DNA of 16,044 nucleotides from Synergistales bacterium (GCA_025997935.1 BNVG01000033.1:1-16044); one strand, 5' to 3'. Positions 7,958 to 15,674 are shown, counted from the stretch's first letter. Translations and numbers: made by a program. The notes: generated by a model from the letters alone, not told the origin.

Positions 7958-8335
7958 GTGATCTTAGGTATTTTTGTAGGGCTTCTCCTCCTTGTCAGTC
8001 TGTTTTTCAATACGCTCGGCGTTGTGTCGCTCTATCGCTTCCCTGACGTCTTTACGCGTATGCACGGGGCGACCAAGTGTCCGACGTTCGGTACCCTTTT
8101 CGCTGTTTTCGCGCTCCTGTTCTATTCGTTTGTTCGCTTCATGTCAAGCGGGGAAAGCCGTTTTTTGGTGCTGTTTATACACGTATTTATAGGCGGCGTC
8201 GTCCTTCTCATATCCAACCCGACGGGCGCTCACGCGCTGGCGCGCGCGGCTTACCGCTCCGGCGCTTTGCCTGAGCCCGCCGCTGTCGACGCGTTAGAGA
8301 AGACTCAGAAAAGCAAAGGAGGGGTCACGGCATGA
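7958..8335 (+). CDS. mbhC: Membrane-bound hydrogenase subunit C, MrpG/MnhG-like
   Basis: 125 residues with three membrane helices and the MrpG/PhaG block VVSLYRFPDVFTRMHGATK, then a hydrophobic helix and a polar C-terminal tail. The start is a GTG two bases after the mbhB stop; the purine tract GGAAGGGGGAA in the end of mbhB serves as the ribosome site. It completes the E-F-G order seen at the front of archaeal mbh operons, whereas classical mrp operons place these genes last. The stop overlaps mbhD in an ATGA. Confidence 0.9.
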   Translation: MILGIFVGLLLLVSLFFNTLGVVSLYRFPDVFTRMHGATKCPTFGTLFAVFALLFYSFVRFMSSGESRFLVLFIHVFIGGVVLLISNPTGAHALARAAYRSGALPEPAAVDALEKTQKSKGGVTA

Positions 8336-8589
8336 ATCCCGGTCTGCATACTCCTATATTGATTTTATTGTTGGCCTCGGGCTTCTTAGCTCTCTGGTTC
8401 CGCAACATTCTTCATTCCATACTTGCCCTTGGCGTATTCAGCCTTGTGCTGGCCCTTGAGTTTTACGTATTGAGAGCGCCTGACGTGGCCATAGCCGAGG
8501 CGAGTATCGGCGCGGGGCTGTCCACCAGCATTTTTATCATCACGCTCCGCGCTTGTAAGGATCGTCCTAAGGGAGGCGGCTCCAAATGA
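8332..8589 (+). CDS. mbhD: Membrane-bound hydrogenase subunit D (DUF4040, MrpA-derived)
   Basis: 85 residues with three membrane helices. The LRAPDVAIAEASIGAGLSTSIFI block is the hallmark of the DUF4040/MbhD family, equivalent to one of the segments from the C-terminal part of large MrpA. In Mbh complexes MbhD and MbhE are separate small proteins where MrpA has them fused to an antiporter domain. The start overlaps the mbhC stop and the stop overlaps the mbhE start. Confidence 0.9.
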   Translation: MNPGLHTPILILLLASGFLALWFRNILHSILALGVFSLVLALEFYVLRAPDVAIAEASIGAGLSTSIFIITLRACKDRPKGGGSK

Positions 8590-8858
8590 AAAAAGTCATA
8601 TTTACGGCCGCGGCGGTAATCTTGGCCGGTTTGCTCTGCGGCATGTTTGAGGCTATACACCCGTTTGGCATACCTCACAACACCGCTATGGACGACTACT
8701 TCTTAGTTCACGCCCTTTCCGACCGATCCGCCCAGAACGTCGTCACCTCCATGGTCTTTGACTGGCGCGGGTTCGACACTCTGGGAGAGGCCGGAGTTCT
8801 CTTTACGGCGCTGTGCTCTATTGGGGCGCTTTTCAGAGACGGCAGCAAAAAAGACTGA
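8586..8858 (+). CDS. mbhE: Membrane-bound hydrogenase subunit E (MrpA C-terminal-like)
   Basis: 90 residues with an N-terminal membrane helix (about 3-22) that could be mistaken for a signal peptide, a polar middle, and NVVTSMVFDWRGFDTLGEA, which matches the NVI-DFRGFDTLGE block at the C-terminal end of MrpA, followed by a second helix. It is part of the ion-translocating membrane arm. ATGA overlap with mbhD; mbhF follows after 12 bases with a GGTGGAG site. Confidence 0.88.
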   Translation: MKKVIFTAAAVILAGLLCGMFEAIHPFGIPHNTAMDDYFLVHALSDRSAQNVVTSMVFDWRGFDTLGEAGVLFTALCSIGALFRDGSKKD

Positions 8859-8870
8859 GGCGGTGGAGAT

Positions 8871-9359
8871 ATGAAACCATTATCAGTTGTCGTAACATCG
8901 GTTTGTGATATTTTCGCGTGGTTTATGATCGTATTCGGCGTGTACGTCATAAACAACGGGCACAGCACCCCCGGAGGTGGATTTCAGGGCGGAGCCATAG
9001 TGGCGACATTCCTGAGTTTTATGCTTGTCGCCTACGGCGGTAGCCATTTCAAGCGCTGGGTGAGAGAGGGCGTCTACGGGCTTCTTGAGTTTGTGGGCTT
9101 AGTCGCGTTCTTTATATTCGGGTGCCTCGGCTTTCCAAATTCGTTCTTTTTCAACTCGTTGGCCATAGCTTACGGCGCTACGCCAATATCCGAGTGGATC
9201 CCTTATTGCGGGACTATTTCCCTGATGAACGTAGCGGTTGGTTTTGAGGTTGTAGGGGCTTTATCTATTGTCGTCATCACCATGTACGAGAGCATTCACA
9301 TGGTGTCTACAGGAGAAGGAATGGGAGGTGAGCGGGGCCATGACCGATTTGATCGTTGA
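8871..9359 (+). CDS. mbhF: Membrane-bound hydrogenase subunit F, MrpB/MnhB-like
   Basis: 162 residues with about four membrane helices and the MnhB-type motif NNGHSTPGGGFQGGAIVA. It corresponds to MrpB (PF04039) of multisubunit cation/proton antiporters. The 3' end overlaps the mbhG start by 20 bases, the longest overlap in the operon, so the C-terminal GERGHDRFDR tail is encoded by DNA shared with the next gene. Confidence 0.92.
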   Translation: MKPLSVVVTSVCDIFAWFMIVFGVYVINNGHSTPGGGFQGGAIVATFLSFMLVAYGGSHFKRWVREGVYGLLEFVGLVAFFIFGCLGFPNSFFFNSLAIAYGATPISEWIPYCGTISLMNVAVGFEVVGALSIVVITMYESIHMVSTGEGMGGERGHDRFDR

Positions 9360-9720
9360 GACTACTTTGGATACGCTCGGCAACTTCGCTTACGTTGCCG
9401 TAGCTCTTTTGATTCTTATGGCTCTTTACACGATGCTCACTCAAAAAAATTTGATCAAAATCTGCGTTGCCATAGCCGTTTTAGGCTCGTCCGTGAATAT
9501 GTTCCTCGTGCTTCTCGGCTATAGGGACGGGGGAGAGATACCTATATACTTCTTGAAGGGCGAGAACGCGTCTATGGTTCTTCCGACGCCTCAGTGTCTC
9601 ACCTTGACAGCCATAGTCATAGCGCTGGCCACCACGGCTCTTATGCTTTCCTTCGTTATCTTGCTGCATAAGCACTACGGTACGCTCGACATCGACGAGA
9701 TAAGGAGGCTTAGGGGATGA
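9340..9720 (+). CDS. mbhG: Membrane-bound hydrogenase subunit G, MrpC/NuoK-like
   Basis: 126 residues with three membrane helices, related to NuoK and MrpC. The LTLTAIVIALATTALMLSF block is the conserved third helix, and the protein ends with a short polar tail. The start at 9340 is preferred over an upstream in-frame start at 9268 because GGGAGGTG lies about 10 bases upstream and the protein then has normal MrpC length. Its stop overlaps mbhH in an ATGA. Confidence 0.9.
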   Translation: MTDLIVETTLDTLGNFAYVAVALLILMALYTMLTQKNLIKICVAIAVLGSSVNMFLVLLGYRDGGEIPIYFLKGENASMVLPTPQCLTLTAIVIALATTALMLSFVILLHKHYGTLDIDEIRRLRG

Positions 9721-11279
9721 GCATTCAAGACCACCTTCCGGCGCTCATTGTCATGCTTCCTCTTTTGGGAGCCTTCCTTACTCCTGCCGTCGCGTCTTTA
9801 GGCAAAAAAATAAGAAACATTTTCTTTGTCCTGTTTTCATTTTTGATTCTTTTGGTTGCGCTTTCTATCGGCTGCGCCGTTTTTTGGGGAAGCCCGATGG
9901 TGTATGTCATGGGCGGAGACAGCTTTGCCATTGCGCTTCCCTCCGGCATGAGCTACCCGGTGCGTATTCTTTTTGAGATAGACGCCTTTGGCGCGCTCCT
10001 CGCTTTGTGCATAGCCATAGCGTCTTTCGCCGGCGCTCTTTTTTCGGTTGCTTATATGGACAAATTCTCCGGCTGGAAAAAATATTTGTCGCTATACTTC
10101 ATGCTGACGGCTGGCGCTCTTGGCATGTGCGTTACGGGCGACCTTTTTAATTTCTTCGTCTTTGTCGAGATCTCGTCCATAGCCTCGTTCGGCCTCGTGG
10201 CCTTTTGGCGCGACAAGCCTGAGGCGATAGAGGCCAGTTTCAAATATATGCTCGTCTCTCAGATAGCGGCCATGTTGCTCCTTATCGCGATAGGAACTCT
10301 CTACGGCAAGTATAACTCCGTTACGATGGCGGCGCTTTCTTCCATGATGGCCGATGGATTTCTGGAGCGCGTGGTGTTGGCGCTCGTGCTCTGCGTCCTG
10401 GCGTTTAAGTGCGGCGCGTTCCCGATGCACGCCTGGATGCCTGACGCTTACGCCGAGGCCCCCACTGGCGTGACTTGCCTTTTGGTCACAGTGAGCCAGG
10501 CTTCGTTCTACGGGCTGATTCGTGTCTGCTATTCCATATTCCCGAAAATAGCCGCGGGCGGAGTTGTCGGTTGGATACTTATAGTATTTGGTTGCATGTC
10601 GATGTTCTTCGGCGTAATGATGGCCGTCGTTCAGCACGAAATCAAACGTCTCATGGGATACCACTCCATATCTCAGGTCGGCTATATGCTCCTTGCCTTA
10701 GGCGTGGGGCTTGTTGCCATGTCAGATCAGCAGAATATGATAGCTTATGGCTTCACAGCCATGAAGGGCGGGCTTTTCCACGCCGTCAACTACTCTATGT
10801 ACAAGGCGTTGTTGTTCCTCTGCGCCGGGTCTCTCTACTACGCCACGGGCACGAGGAACCTCGACAAAATGGGCGGTCTCGCCCGCAATATGCCCTGGAC
10901 GGCCGGAATGTTCGTCATAGCCGCCGCCGCCATTTCAGGGTTGCCGCCATTTAACGGCTTTGTGTCGAAATGGATGATTTACGAGTCGAGCTTCGCCATT
11001 CACCCTATTCTGCCGACTATCGCCATGATAACATCCGTGTTGACGCTGGCGTCTTTCGCCAAGGTGTTTCAGGCGGCGTTTTTAGGGCCCGCCAAGACCG
11101 GCTTTGTGGCGGTGCGCGAGGCGCCGGGCTTCATGCTTGCCGGTATGGCTGTTCTCACGGTCGCGACGCTTTTGCTGACGTTTTTCCCGGGTTGGTTCAT
11201 ATCCAACATATTTGAGAAGGCTGCCGGCGCGCTGGTTGACAACGCGAGCTATGTTCGCGCCGTAATGGGGGGGATATAG
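9717..11279 (+). CDS. mbhH: Membrane-bound hydrogenase subunit H, MrpD/NuoN-like antiporter
   Basis: 520 residues with about 14 membrane helices; the only full-size antiporter-like subunit in the cluster, as in Mbh hydrogenases. The proton_antipo_M domain (PF00361) is clear. Glu151 in FFVFVEISSIASF corresponds to the conserved TM5 glutamate and Lys231 in LAFKCGAFPMHAWMPDAY to the TM7 lysine, the pair essential for proton movement in MrpA/D and NuoL/M/N. Further conserved polar residues are in KRLMGYHSISQVGYM and in GLPPFNGFVSKWMI. It should couple hydrogenase turnover to outward ion transport. The start overlaps mbhG. Confidence 0.95.
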   Translation: MSIQDHLPALIVMLPLLGAFLTPAVASLGKKIRNIFFVLFSFLILLVALSIGCAVFWGSPMVYVMGGDSFAIALPSGMSYPVRILFEIDAFGALLALCIAIASFAGALFSVAYMDKFSGWKKYLSLYFMLTAGALGMCVTGDLFNFFVFVEISSIASFGLVAFWRDKPEAIEASFKYMLVSQIAAMLLLIAIGTLYGKYNSVTMAALSSMMADGFLERVVLALVLCVLAFKCGAFPMHAWMPDAYAEAPTGVTCLLVTVSQASFYGLIRVCYSIFPKIAAGGVVGWILIVFGCMSMFFGVMMAVVQHEIKRLMGYHSISQVGYMLLALGVGLVAMSDQQNMIAYGFTAMKGGLFHAVNYSMYKALLFLCAGSLYYATGTRNLDKMGGLARNMPWTAGMFVIAAAAISGLPPFNGFVSKWMIYESSFAIHPILPTIAMITSVLTLASFAKVFQAAFLGPAKTGFVAVREAPGFMLAGMAVLTVATLLLTFFPGWFISNIFEKAAGALVDNASYVRAVMGGI

Positions 11280-11281
11280 AG

Positions 11282-11629
11282 ATGTTGTCTCAGATCAACT
11301 CGGGTTTCGGATACTGGAATGTCCTTGTTTGGATTGTATTCTTCGCCGGCATTTCGAGTTTTGTGGTGTGGATTCGCTCGCTCGGACGCATGGACTATAA
11401 ACGCAATACCGACCAGGACGAGATTTACTGGGAAGGCAACGAGGTTCCGAGTGACGGTTCCGCCATTTCCGTCCCGGCGTCCTCCTCTTATTGGGGTTTC
11501 CGCGTCGCCATGGAACCGCTGTACAAACTTCTCGATAAGTTTCACAGCGGTTCGGGCTCCGACTACGCCGGATATTTTGTCGTAACAGTGGCTTTGGTCG
11601 GCCTTCTGGTTCTCATAGGAGGCAAATGA
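11282..11629 (+). CDS. mbhI: Membrane-bound hydrogenase subunit I (linker subunit)
   Basis: 115 residues with one membrane helix near each end (about 12-30 and 97-113) and a polar middle containing PLYKLLDKFHSGSGSDY. This matches MbhI, which resembles the last part of NuoL and links the Mrp-like arm to the hydrogenase module in archaeal Mbh. Presence of mbhI together with a single mbhH fits Mbh rather than the related Mbs/Mbx complex. Sequence similarity is weak for such a short protein and the assignment leans on position and topology. The start follows the mbhH stop by two bases. Confidence 0.78.
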   Translation: MLSQINSGFGYWNVLVWIVFFAGISSFVVWIRSLGRMDYKRNTDQDEIYWEGNEVPSDGSAISVPASSSYWGFRVAMEPLYKLLDKFHSGSGSDYAGYFVVTVALVGLLVLIGGK

Positions 11630-12156
11630 TGAAATTCTGCGATAAATTTTTTGATAAATTCAGCGATAAATTTGGCGAAATGCTCAAGATGAACAGTATG
11701 TTGAAGATACTGCCCAAGTCTTTGTGGGTGACGACGTGCAACTCTGGCTCCTGCAACGGGTGCGACATCGAGGTAGTGGCTACGATAAGTCCGCGTTACG
11801 ACATTGAGCGCTTCGGAATGAAGTTAGTAGGTACGCCGCGCCACGCTGATGTCCTCATAGTGACGGGGCCTGTCACGCGCTTTATGCGCGACAAACTCCT
11901 CAGAGTGTATAACCAGATGCCCGACCCTAAGGTAGTGGTCGTCGTCGGTAACTGCGGGGCTTCGGGAGATGTTTTCTATAAGTCTTACAACTTGGTGGGG
12001 CCTGTCGATAACGTCATTCCCGTCGATGTTTACGTACATGGTTGTCCCCCGCGCCCCGAGGCCATCATAGAGGGCGTGGCGAAGGCTGTTTTGAAGATAG
12101 AAGCTCTCGAAAAGTCTAATTCCGCGCCCGCCGAGCCAAGAGAGGAGGCCGTATGA
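11626..12156 (+). CDS. mbhJ: [NiFe] hydrogenase small subunit J, NuoB-like
   Basis: 176 residues; the small electron-transfer subunit next to the catalytic subunit. It holds the proximal 4Fe-4S cluster through cysteines in CNGCDIEV (Cys43 and Cys46), GNCGASGD (Cys110) and HGCPPRPEA (Cys140); Cys38 is an extra cysteine just upstream. The motif set is that of group 4 hydrogenases and complex I NuoB. The N-terminus carries an unusual CDKF-FDKF-SDKF repeat before the family domain. Two tandem ATG codons (11626 and 11629) are possible starts after GGAGG; the first gives an ATGA overlap with mbhI. Confidence 0.94.
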   Translation: MMKFCDKFFDKFSDKFGEMLKMNSMLKILPKSLWVTTCNSGSCNGCDIEVVATISPRYDIERFGMKLVGTPRHADVLIVTGPVTRFMRDKLLRVYNQMPDPKVVVVVGNCGASGDVFYKSYNLVGPVDNVIPVDVYVHGCPPRPEAIIEGVAKAVLKIEALEKSNSAPAEPREEAV

Positions 12157-12731
12157 TGAGCGTTCTTGCAGAACGTCCCAAGGCTGTTTTCAAAAAGACG
12201 GCCGTAAAATATGAAGAATTGGCAGGTGGACTGAAAGAAAAATTTGGCGACGACATCCTGAAGTTCGACATCCACGAACGATTCGGCGGAAGCGAGGCCG
12301 GGAGCGGCGAAAACATTGTTCAGAGCCGCGACTTTTGGGTGAATATAAAGCTGTCGGCTTTCCGTCCTTTCATCGAGCATTTATTCAAGTACGATTTCGT
12401 GAACTTTCATGTGCTCTCCGGCGACGATATAGGGGACAAAGTGGAGCTCAATTATCATCTGTCTCTCTTTCAGCGCGCGAGGGGCGGCAGGATTGGCGTG
12501 ACGGTTAGCGTCGCCCTTCCCAAGAGCGACCTGTCCATACCGTCGATTTTTGATCTGCTGCCCGGCTCGGAGTACAGCGAGCGCGAGATGCGCGAGATGC
12601 TTGGAATAGACTTCGTTGGGCTTCCCAACAAAGCGTTGATTTTCCTCCCCGAGGACTGGAACGAGGAAATCAAACCTTGGCGTCGCGACGAGACCGGCCC
12701 GAGCATCGACATCGTCCGTGAACTTGAATAG
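12153..12731 (+). CDS. mbhK: Hydrogenase subunit K, NuoC (30 kDa)-like
   Basis: 192 residues related to the 30 kDa subunit of complex I (PF00329). The C-terminal block EREMREMLGIDFVGLPN followed by FLPEDWNEEIKPWRRDE corresponds to the family pattern RE..DM.GI.F...P and P.DW...PLRKD. An N-terminal part of about 60 residues is more variable and glycine/acid-rich. It has no cofactor of its own and sits beside the large subunit. Two adjacent ATG codons (12153 and 12156) are possible; both are near the mbhJ stop. The mbhL start follows after 12 bases. Confidence 0.9.
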   Translation: MMSVLAERPKAVFKKTAVKYEELAGGLKEKFGDDILKFDIHERFGGSEAGSGENIVQSRDFWVNIKLSAFRPFIEHLFKYDFVNFHVLSGDDIGDKVELNYHLSLFQRARGGRIGVTVSVALPKSDLSIPSIFDLLPGSEYSEREMREMLGIDFVGLPNKALIFLPEDWNEEIKPWRRDETGPSIDIVRELE

Positions 12732-12743
12732 GGAGGCGAAAAA

Positions 12744-13985
12744 ATGTCAACCACGACATATAAAGTGCCGATAGGCCCTGTACACGTCGGCCTGAAAGAG
12801 CCGGTGACGGCTTGGCTTACCTTAGAGGGCGAGCGTATCTTAGACGCCAAACTGCGCCTCGGCGCTATACACCGCGGCATAGAGTTTATGGCGAGAGAGC
12901 GCAACCCCATCCAGGTGATATACCTGTCCGAGCGTATATGCGGTATATGCTCTTTCAGCCACGTTTTGGCTTTTATAAGAGCTATCGAGGACTTGGCCGG
13001 GATAAAAGTCCCGCCGCGAGGCCAGTACATACGTAGCCTTGTCTTAGAGCTCGAGCGTATTCACTCTCATATCCTGTGGGCGGGCGTGGCCTGCTACTCC
13101 ATAGGCTTCGACTCGGCGTTTCACCTCGGCATGGAGATGCGCGAAAAGGTAATGGATTTGCTGGAGCTCCTGACGGGAAACCGCGTCAACTACGGCGTGG
13201 CTACGTTCGGCGGGGTTCGCTGGGACGTTACGCCCGAGTTTGTGAAGGCCACGCGCGATATGATAAAGTTTTATCGGCGCGAGTTTACGCCGTTTCGCGA
13301 GATAGTTATGGAAGACCCCATCGCTCAGGCCCGCATGAGGAACGTCGGCGTACTCACAAAAGAAGACGCCGTCCGCTACAGTGCTGTAGGCCCCGTAGCG
13401 CGGGCGAGCGGCCTCCGTGTTGACCTCCGCAAGAGCTCTCCGTATGAGGCTTACTCTGATATTCCCGTCGAGCCAGTCGTGCCGCAGGACTACTTTGGCG
13501 CGGCGCACGGGGACGTACTCGACCGCTTCGCAGTCCGCGTGCTCGAGGTCTATCAGTCGCTCGACATTATAGAGAAAATCCTGGACGGCCTGCCCGAGGG
13601 GTCTTTTGTGGCTGAATCTAACGTCAACAAGGTTTTAGCCTCCCTCAAGAAGGCGGAGGGCGTCGGCTGGGGCATACTTGAGGCTCCGCGCGGCGACGAC
13701 ACGCACGTCGTCAGCCTGAAGGGCGGGGAGGACAACGTCCTGTGGTGGAAAGTCCGCGCCCCGACTTACGCGTCCGCTGTTTCCTGGCCCATAATGTTCC
13801 GGGGCAACGAGCTGGCCGACGCGCCGCTTATCATCAATAGCATCGACCCCTGCATTTCATGCATGGAGCGCATGTTGACCACAAACGTGCGTGGAGACCG
13901 CGCGATTATCACCAAGACCGAGCTTATGAAGCGTTGCCGCGAGAAGACAGCGACCCTTAGGGCAAGAGGAGGGGAGACCGAATGA
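12744..13985 (+). CDS. mbhL: [NiFe] hydrogenase large (catalytic) subunit L, group 4
   Basis: 413 residues, NuoD-like. Both nickel-binding motifs are intact: SERICGICSFSH (Cys66 and Cys69) near the N-terminus and DPCISCMERM (Cys370 and Cys373) near the C-terminus. Complex I NuoD lacks these, so this should be a true hydrogenase that reduces protons or oxidises H2. Other family blocks are LGAIHRGIEF, LELERIHSHILW and GVATFGGVRWDVT. A tail of 37 residues follows the Arg after the last motif; such tails are removed by a dedicated protease in several hydrogenases. A GGGAGGCG site precedes the ATG. The stop overlaps mbhM. No hyp maturation genes are in the window, so they must lie elsewhere. Confidence 0.97.
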   Translation: MSTTTYKVPIGPVHVGLKEPVTAWLTLEGERILDAKLRLGAIHRGIEFMARERNPIQVIYLSERICGICSFSHVLAFIRAIEDLAGIKVPPRGQYIRSLVLELERIHSHILWAGVACYSIGFDSAFHLGMEMREKVMDLLELLTGNRVNYGVATFGGVRWDVTPEFVKATRDMIKFYRREFTPFREIVMEDPIAQARMRNVGVLTKEDAVRYSAVGPVARASGLRVDLRKSSPYEAYSDIPVEPVVPQDYFGAAHGDVLDRFAVRVLEVYQSLDIIEKILDGLPEGSFVAESNVNKVLASLKKAEGVGWGILEAPRGDDTHVVSLKGGEDNVLWWKVRAPTYASAVSWPIMFRGNELADAPLIINSIDPCISCMERMLTTNVRGDRAIITKTELMKRCREKTATLRARGGETE

Positions 13986-14986
13986 TTTCTATTTTTATTC
14001 TGTTTTTGAAGATTTTCGCGGGCGTGGCTTTTCTGACGCTGGTCGTGGCCTTGGCGCTTCTCTTTGACGGGATAGACCGCATAGTCAACGCGCGTATGCA
14101 GCGCCGCTACGGCCCGCCTCTGCTTCAGCCCGTCTATGACGTGTTGAAACTCATGGGCAAGGAGAATATCATCCCGCGCCGCGCGTCCAAGATATTCTTC
14201 GTGTCCGCGCCCTGGTTGGCTTTGGCCACTACGCTTATGATTTTTCTCTATATCCCCTCAGGCTCGTTCCCGGCGGTTTTGGGAACGGAGGGAGATATGA
14301 TTTTGGTCGTCTACCTATTGGCCATGAGCGGGCTTTTGATGGCCGTGGGCGGCTTCGCGAGTGGCAACCCGATAGCCTCTATCGGCGCCGGGCGTGAGAT
14401 AACCCTTATGATGAGCTACGAGTTTCCGCTTGCCGTCGTGGTCTGCACAATGGCCTGGGTGGCCTATCGTCTTGGTATGCCGGGCGCGCCTTTCAGCCTC
14501 GAGACCTTCGCCAACAAGTCGGTATGGCAGGTTGTAGGCAAGACCGGTACGTTTGGTCTGCTCTGTCTTTTTGTATCGCTCGTCTTAGTCATTCCAGGCG
14601 AAACGGGCAAGGGGCCTATGGATATTCCCGAGGCCAAGACGGAGATTCTCGACGGCCTCATAATTGAGTATAGCGGAACCAATCTCGCCATGTTCAAGCT
14701 CACTTTCGCCCTGCGCGCTTTCGCTATATCCGCCTTTATGACGAGCCTTTTTTTGCCCCTGTCCTTTGCGAGCATGTTCGGCATATCGGGCTTTTTGGTG
14801 GCGGTTCTTGACTTTATTTTCTTCTGGGTGAAAGTGTTTGTCGTTCAGATGGTTTTTGTCACGCTGATGCGGACGGCCTTCGGGCGTCTCAAGATATGGC
14901 AGGCGTCTACGTTTTATGTTGTGAGGGCGGCGGGGCTTTCTTTGGCCGGCATGATATTGCTCTCTATCGACGTACTTTTCAGGTAA
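13982..14986 (+). CDS. mbhM: Hydrogenase membrane subunit M, NuoH-like
   Basis: 334 residues with about eight membrane helices. NuoH family marks include RMQRRYGPPLLQPVYDVLK and LMGKE near the N-terminus, the cytoplasmic loop GKGPMDIPEAKTEILDG with clustered acids, and YSG. This subunit anchors the hydrogenase module in the membrane and joins the redox site to the ion path. ATGA overlap with mbhL; 12 bases to mbhN with a strong GGGGGGAG site between. Confidence 0.95.
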   Translation: MISIFILFLKIFAGVAFLTLVVALALLFDGIDRIVNARMQRRYGPPLLQPVYDVLKLMGKENIIPRRASKIFFVSAPWLALATTLMIFLYIPSGSFPAVLGTEGDMILVVYLLAMSGLLMAVGGFASGNPIASIGAGREITLMMSYEFPLAVVVCTMAWVAYRLGMPGAPFSLETFANKSVWQVVGKTGTFGLLCLFVSLVLVIPGETGKGPMDIPEAKTEILDGLIIEYSGTNLAMFKLTFALRAFAISAFMTSLFLPLSFASMFGISGFLVAVLDFIFFWVKVFVVQMVFVTLMRTAFGRLKIWQASTFYVVRAAGLSLAGMILLSIDVLFR

Positions 14987-14998
14987 GGGGGGAGCGCA

Positions 14999-15409
14999 AT
15001 GTTCACACGTATTTTTCCACAGCTGTTCAAGAACCTTTTTTCGGGCGTGTTCACCAACCCCTTTCCGGCTGTCCACATGCCGCCTTCCCTGACGGAAGCG
15101 CTGGCTAACCCTGACGCGATCAATCCCCCAGTCCCCGTCGGCAAGCGCTTTCGTGGAAAACTTACATACGACCGCGCCAAGTGCATCGGCTGCAAGCTCT
15201 GCATGAAAGTCTGCCCGGCCAACGCCACGGATTACGTGCCCGAGGAAAAGAAAATAGTGATTCACAACGACAAGTGCTGCTTCTGCGCCCAATGCACCGA
15301 GATCTGCCCCGTGAAGTGCCTCACGATGTCCGATGAGTTCGCCATATCGTCTTACGAGCGTAAGGGGAACGTCACGAAGGACTCCGGAGCGGCTGTTGCT
15401 GGGGCTTAG
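14999..15409 (+). CDS. mbhN: Hydrogenase ferredoxin-like subunit N, NuoI-like
   Basis: 136 residues with two 4Fe-4S motifs: CIGCKLCMKVCP (Cys62, 65, 68, 72) and CCFCAQCTEICP (Cys93, 96, 99, 103; Cys94 is an extra cysteine). It should accept electrons from reduced ferredoxin and pass them to MbhJ. The N-terminal 50 residues contain an amphipathic segment that in NuoI relatives lies along the membrane. It is the last gene of the operon; a terminator hairpin lies about 40 bases after the stop. Confidence 0.95.
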   Translation: MFTRIFPQLFKNLFSGVFTNPFPAVHMPPSLTEALANPDAINPPVPVGKRFRGKLTYDRAKCIGCKLCMKVCPANATDYVPEEKKIVIHNDKCCFCAQCTEICPVKCLTMSDEFAISSYERKGNVTKDSGAAVAGA

Positions 15410-15449
15410 TTTATCGGTCGCATATCAATAAGTTTCCATTATTAAAATT

Positions 15450-15479
15450 AAAAGCGCCTCTTTGCGGGGGCGCTTTTTT
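15450..15479 (+). terminator. Rho-independent terminator after mbhN
   Basis: AAAAGCGCCTC pairs with GGGGGCGCTTTT around a short TTTGC loop and runs into six T residues at 15474-15479. This is a strong GC stem with a U-tract, placed right for ending the mbh transcript. The flanking A-run would let it also work in the opposite direction. Confidence 0.85.
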
Positions 15480-15493
15480 AATATAAACCCATC

Positions 15494-15637
15494 GTGGCGG
15501 CGAGCCAGCTCGTCAAGGGCAAGCCCGAGGAACGGGAGTTTCTGTTGCGCTGGATAAATGTCACGGAAAAATCCACCCAGGCCGCCCTTGCCCTGCTACC
15601 ACTTGCGTGTGCGGGTATGAAACGGAAAGAGAAATAG
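15494..15637 (+). pseudogene. Short orphan reading frame, possible gene remnant
   Basis: From a GTG at 15494 to TAG at 15637, 47 codons read VAASQLVKGKPEEREFLL and onward to LPLACAGMKRKEK. Third positions are mostly G or C, as in the coding genes nearby. It has no ribosome binding site, no ATG at the front, and directly follows the mbh terminator. I do not recognise the product. It could be the tail of a lost gene left by an insertion or deletion; a real small protein is less likely. Confidence 0.3.
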
Positions 15638-15640
15638 CGC

Positions 15641-15674
15641 TGCGACGCGATACGCGACGCGTGCGACGCGATAC
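15641..15674. repeat. GCGACGCG repeat cluster
   Basis: The 13-base unit TGCGACGCGATAC occurs at 15641-15653 and again at 15662-15674, with a third GCGACGCG core between them at 15654-15661. The cluster stands directly against the next terminator hairpin. Confidence 0.7.

Noticed and set aside
10092..10664. 190-codon minus-strand frame
   Set aside because: It is antisense to the well-supported mbhH coding region and its composition looks like a shadow, rich in His and Arg without hydrophobic structure.
7207..11279. A stand-alone Mrp Na+/H+ antiporter operon
   Set aside because: The order E-F-G-D'-E'-B-C-D without a full-length MrpA, continuing without a break into the hydrogenase genes, fits the membrane arm of Mbh instead.
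12470..13030. 186-codon minus-strand frame across mbhK/mbhL
   Set aside because: It spans the junction of two certain genes on the opposite strand and shows no family motif.
12744..13985. Complex I NuoD rather than hydrogenase large subunit
   Set aside because: All four Ni-binding cysteines are present, which NuoD lacks.
14585..15292. 235-codon minus-strand frame
   Set aside because: It lies wholly opposite mbhM and mbhN, both with clear family motifs, and its product has no recognisable domain.
15641..15674. Start of a CRISPR array
   Set aside because: The units are only 8-13 bases, the spacing is irregular, there are no spacers of usual length, and no cas genes are near.
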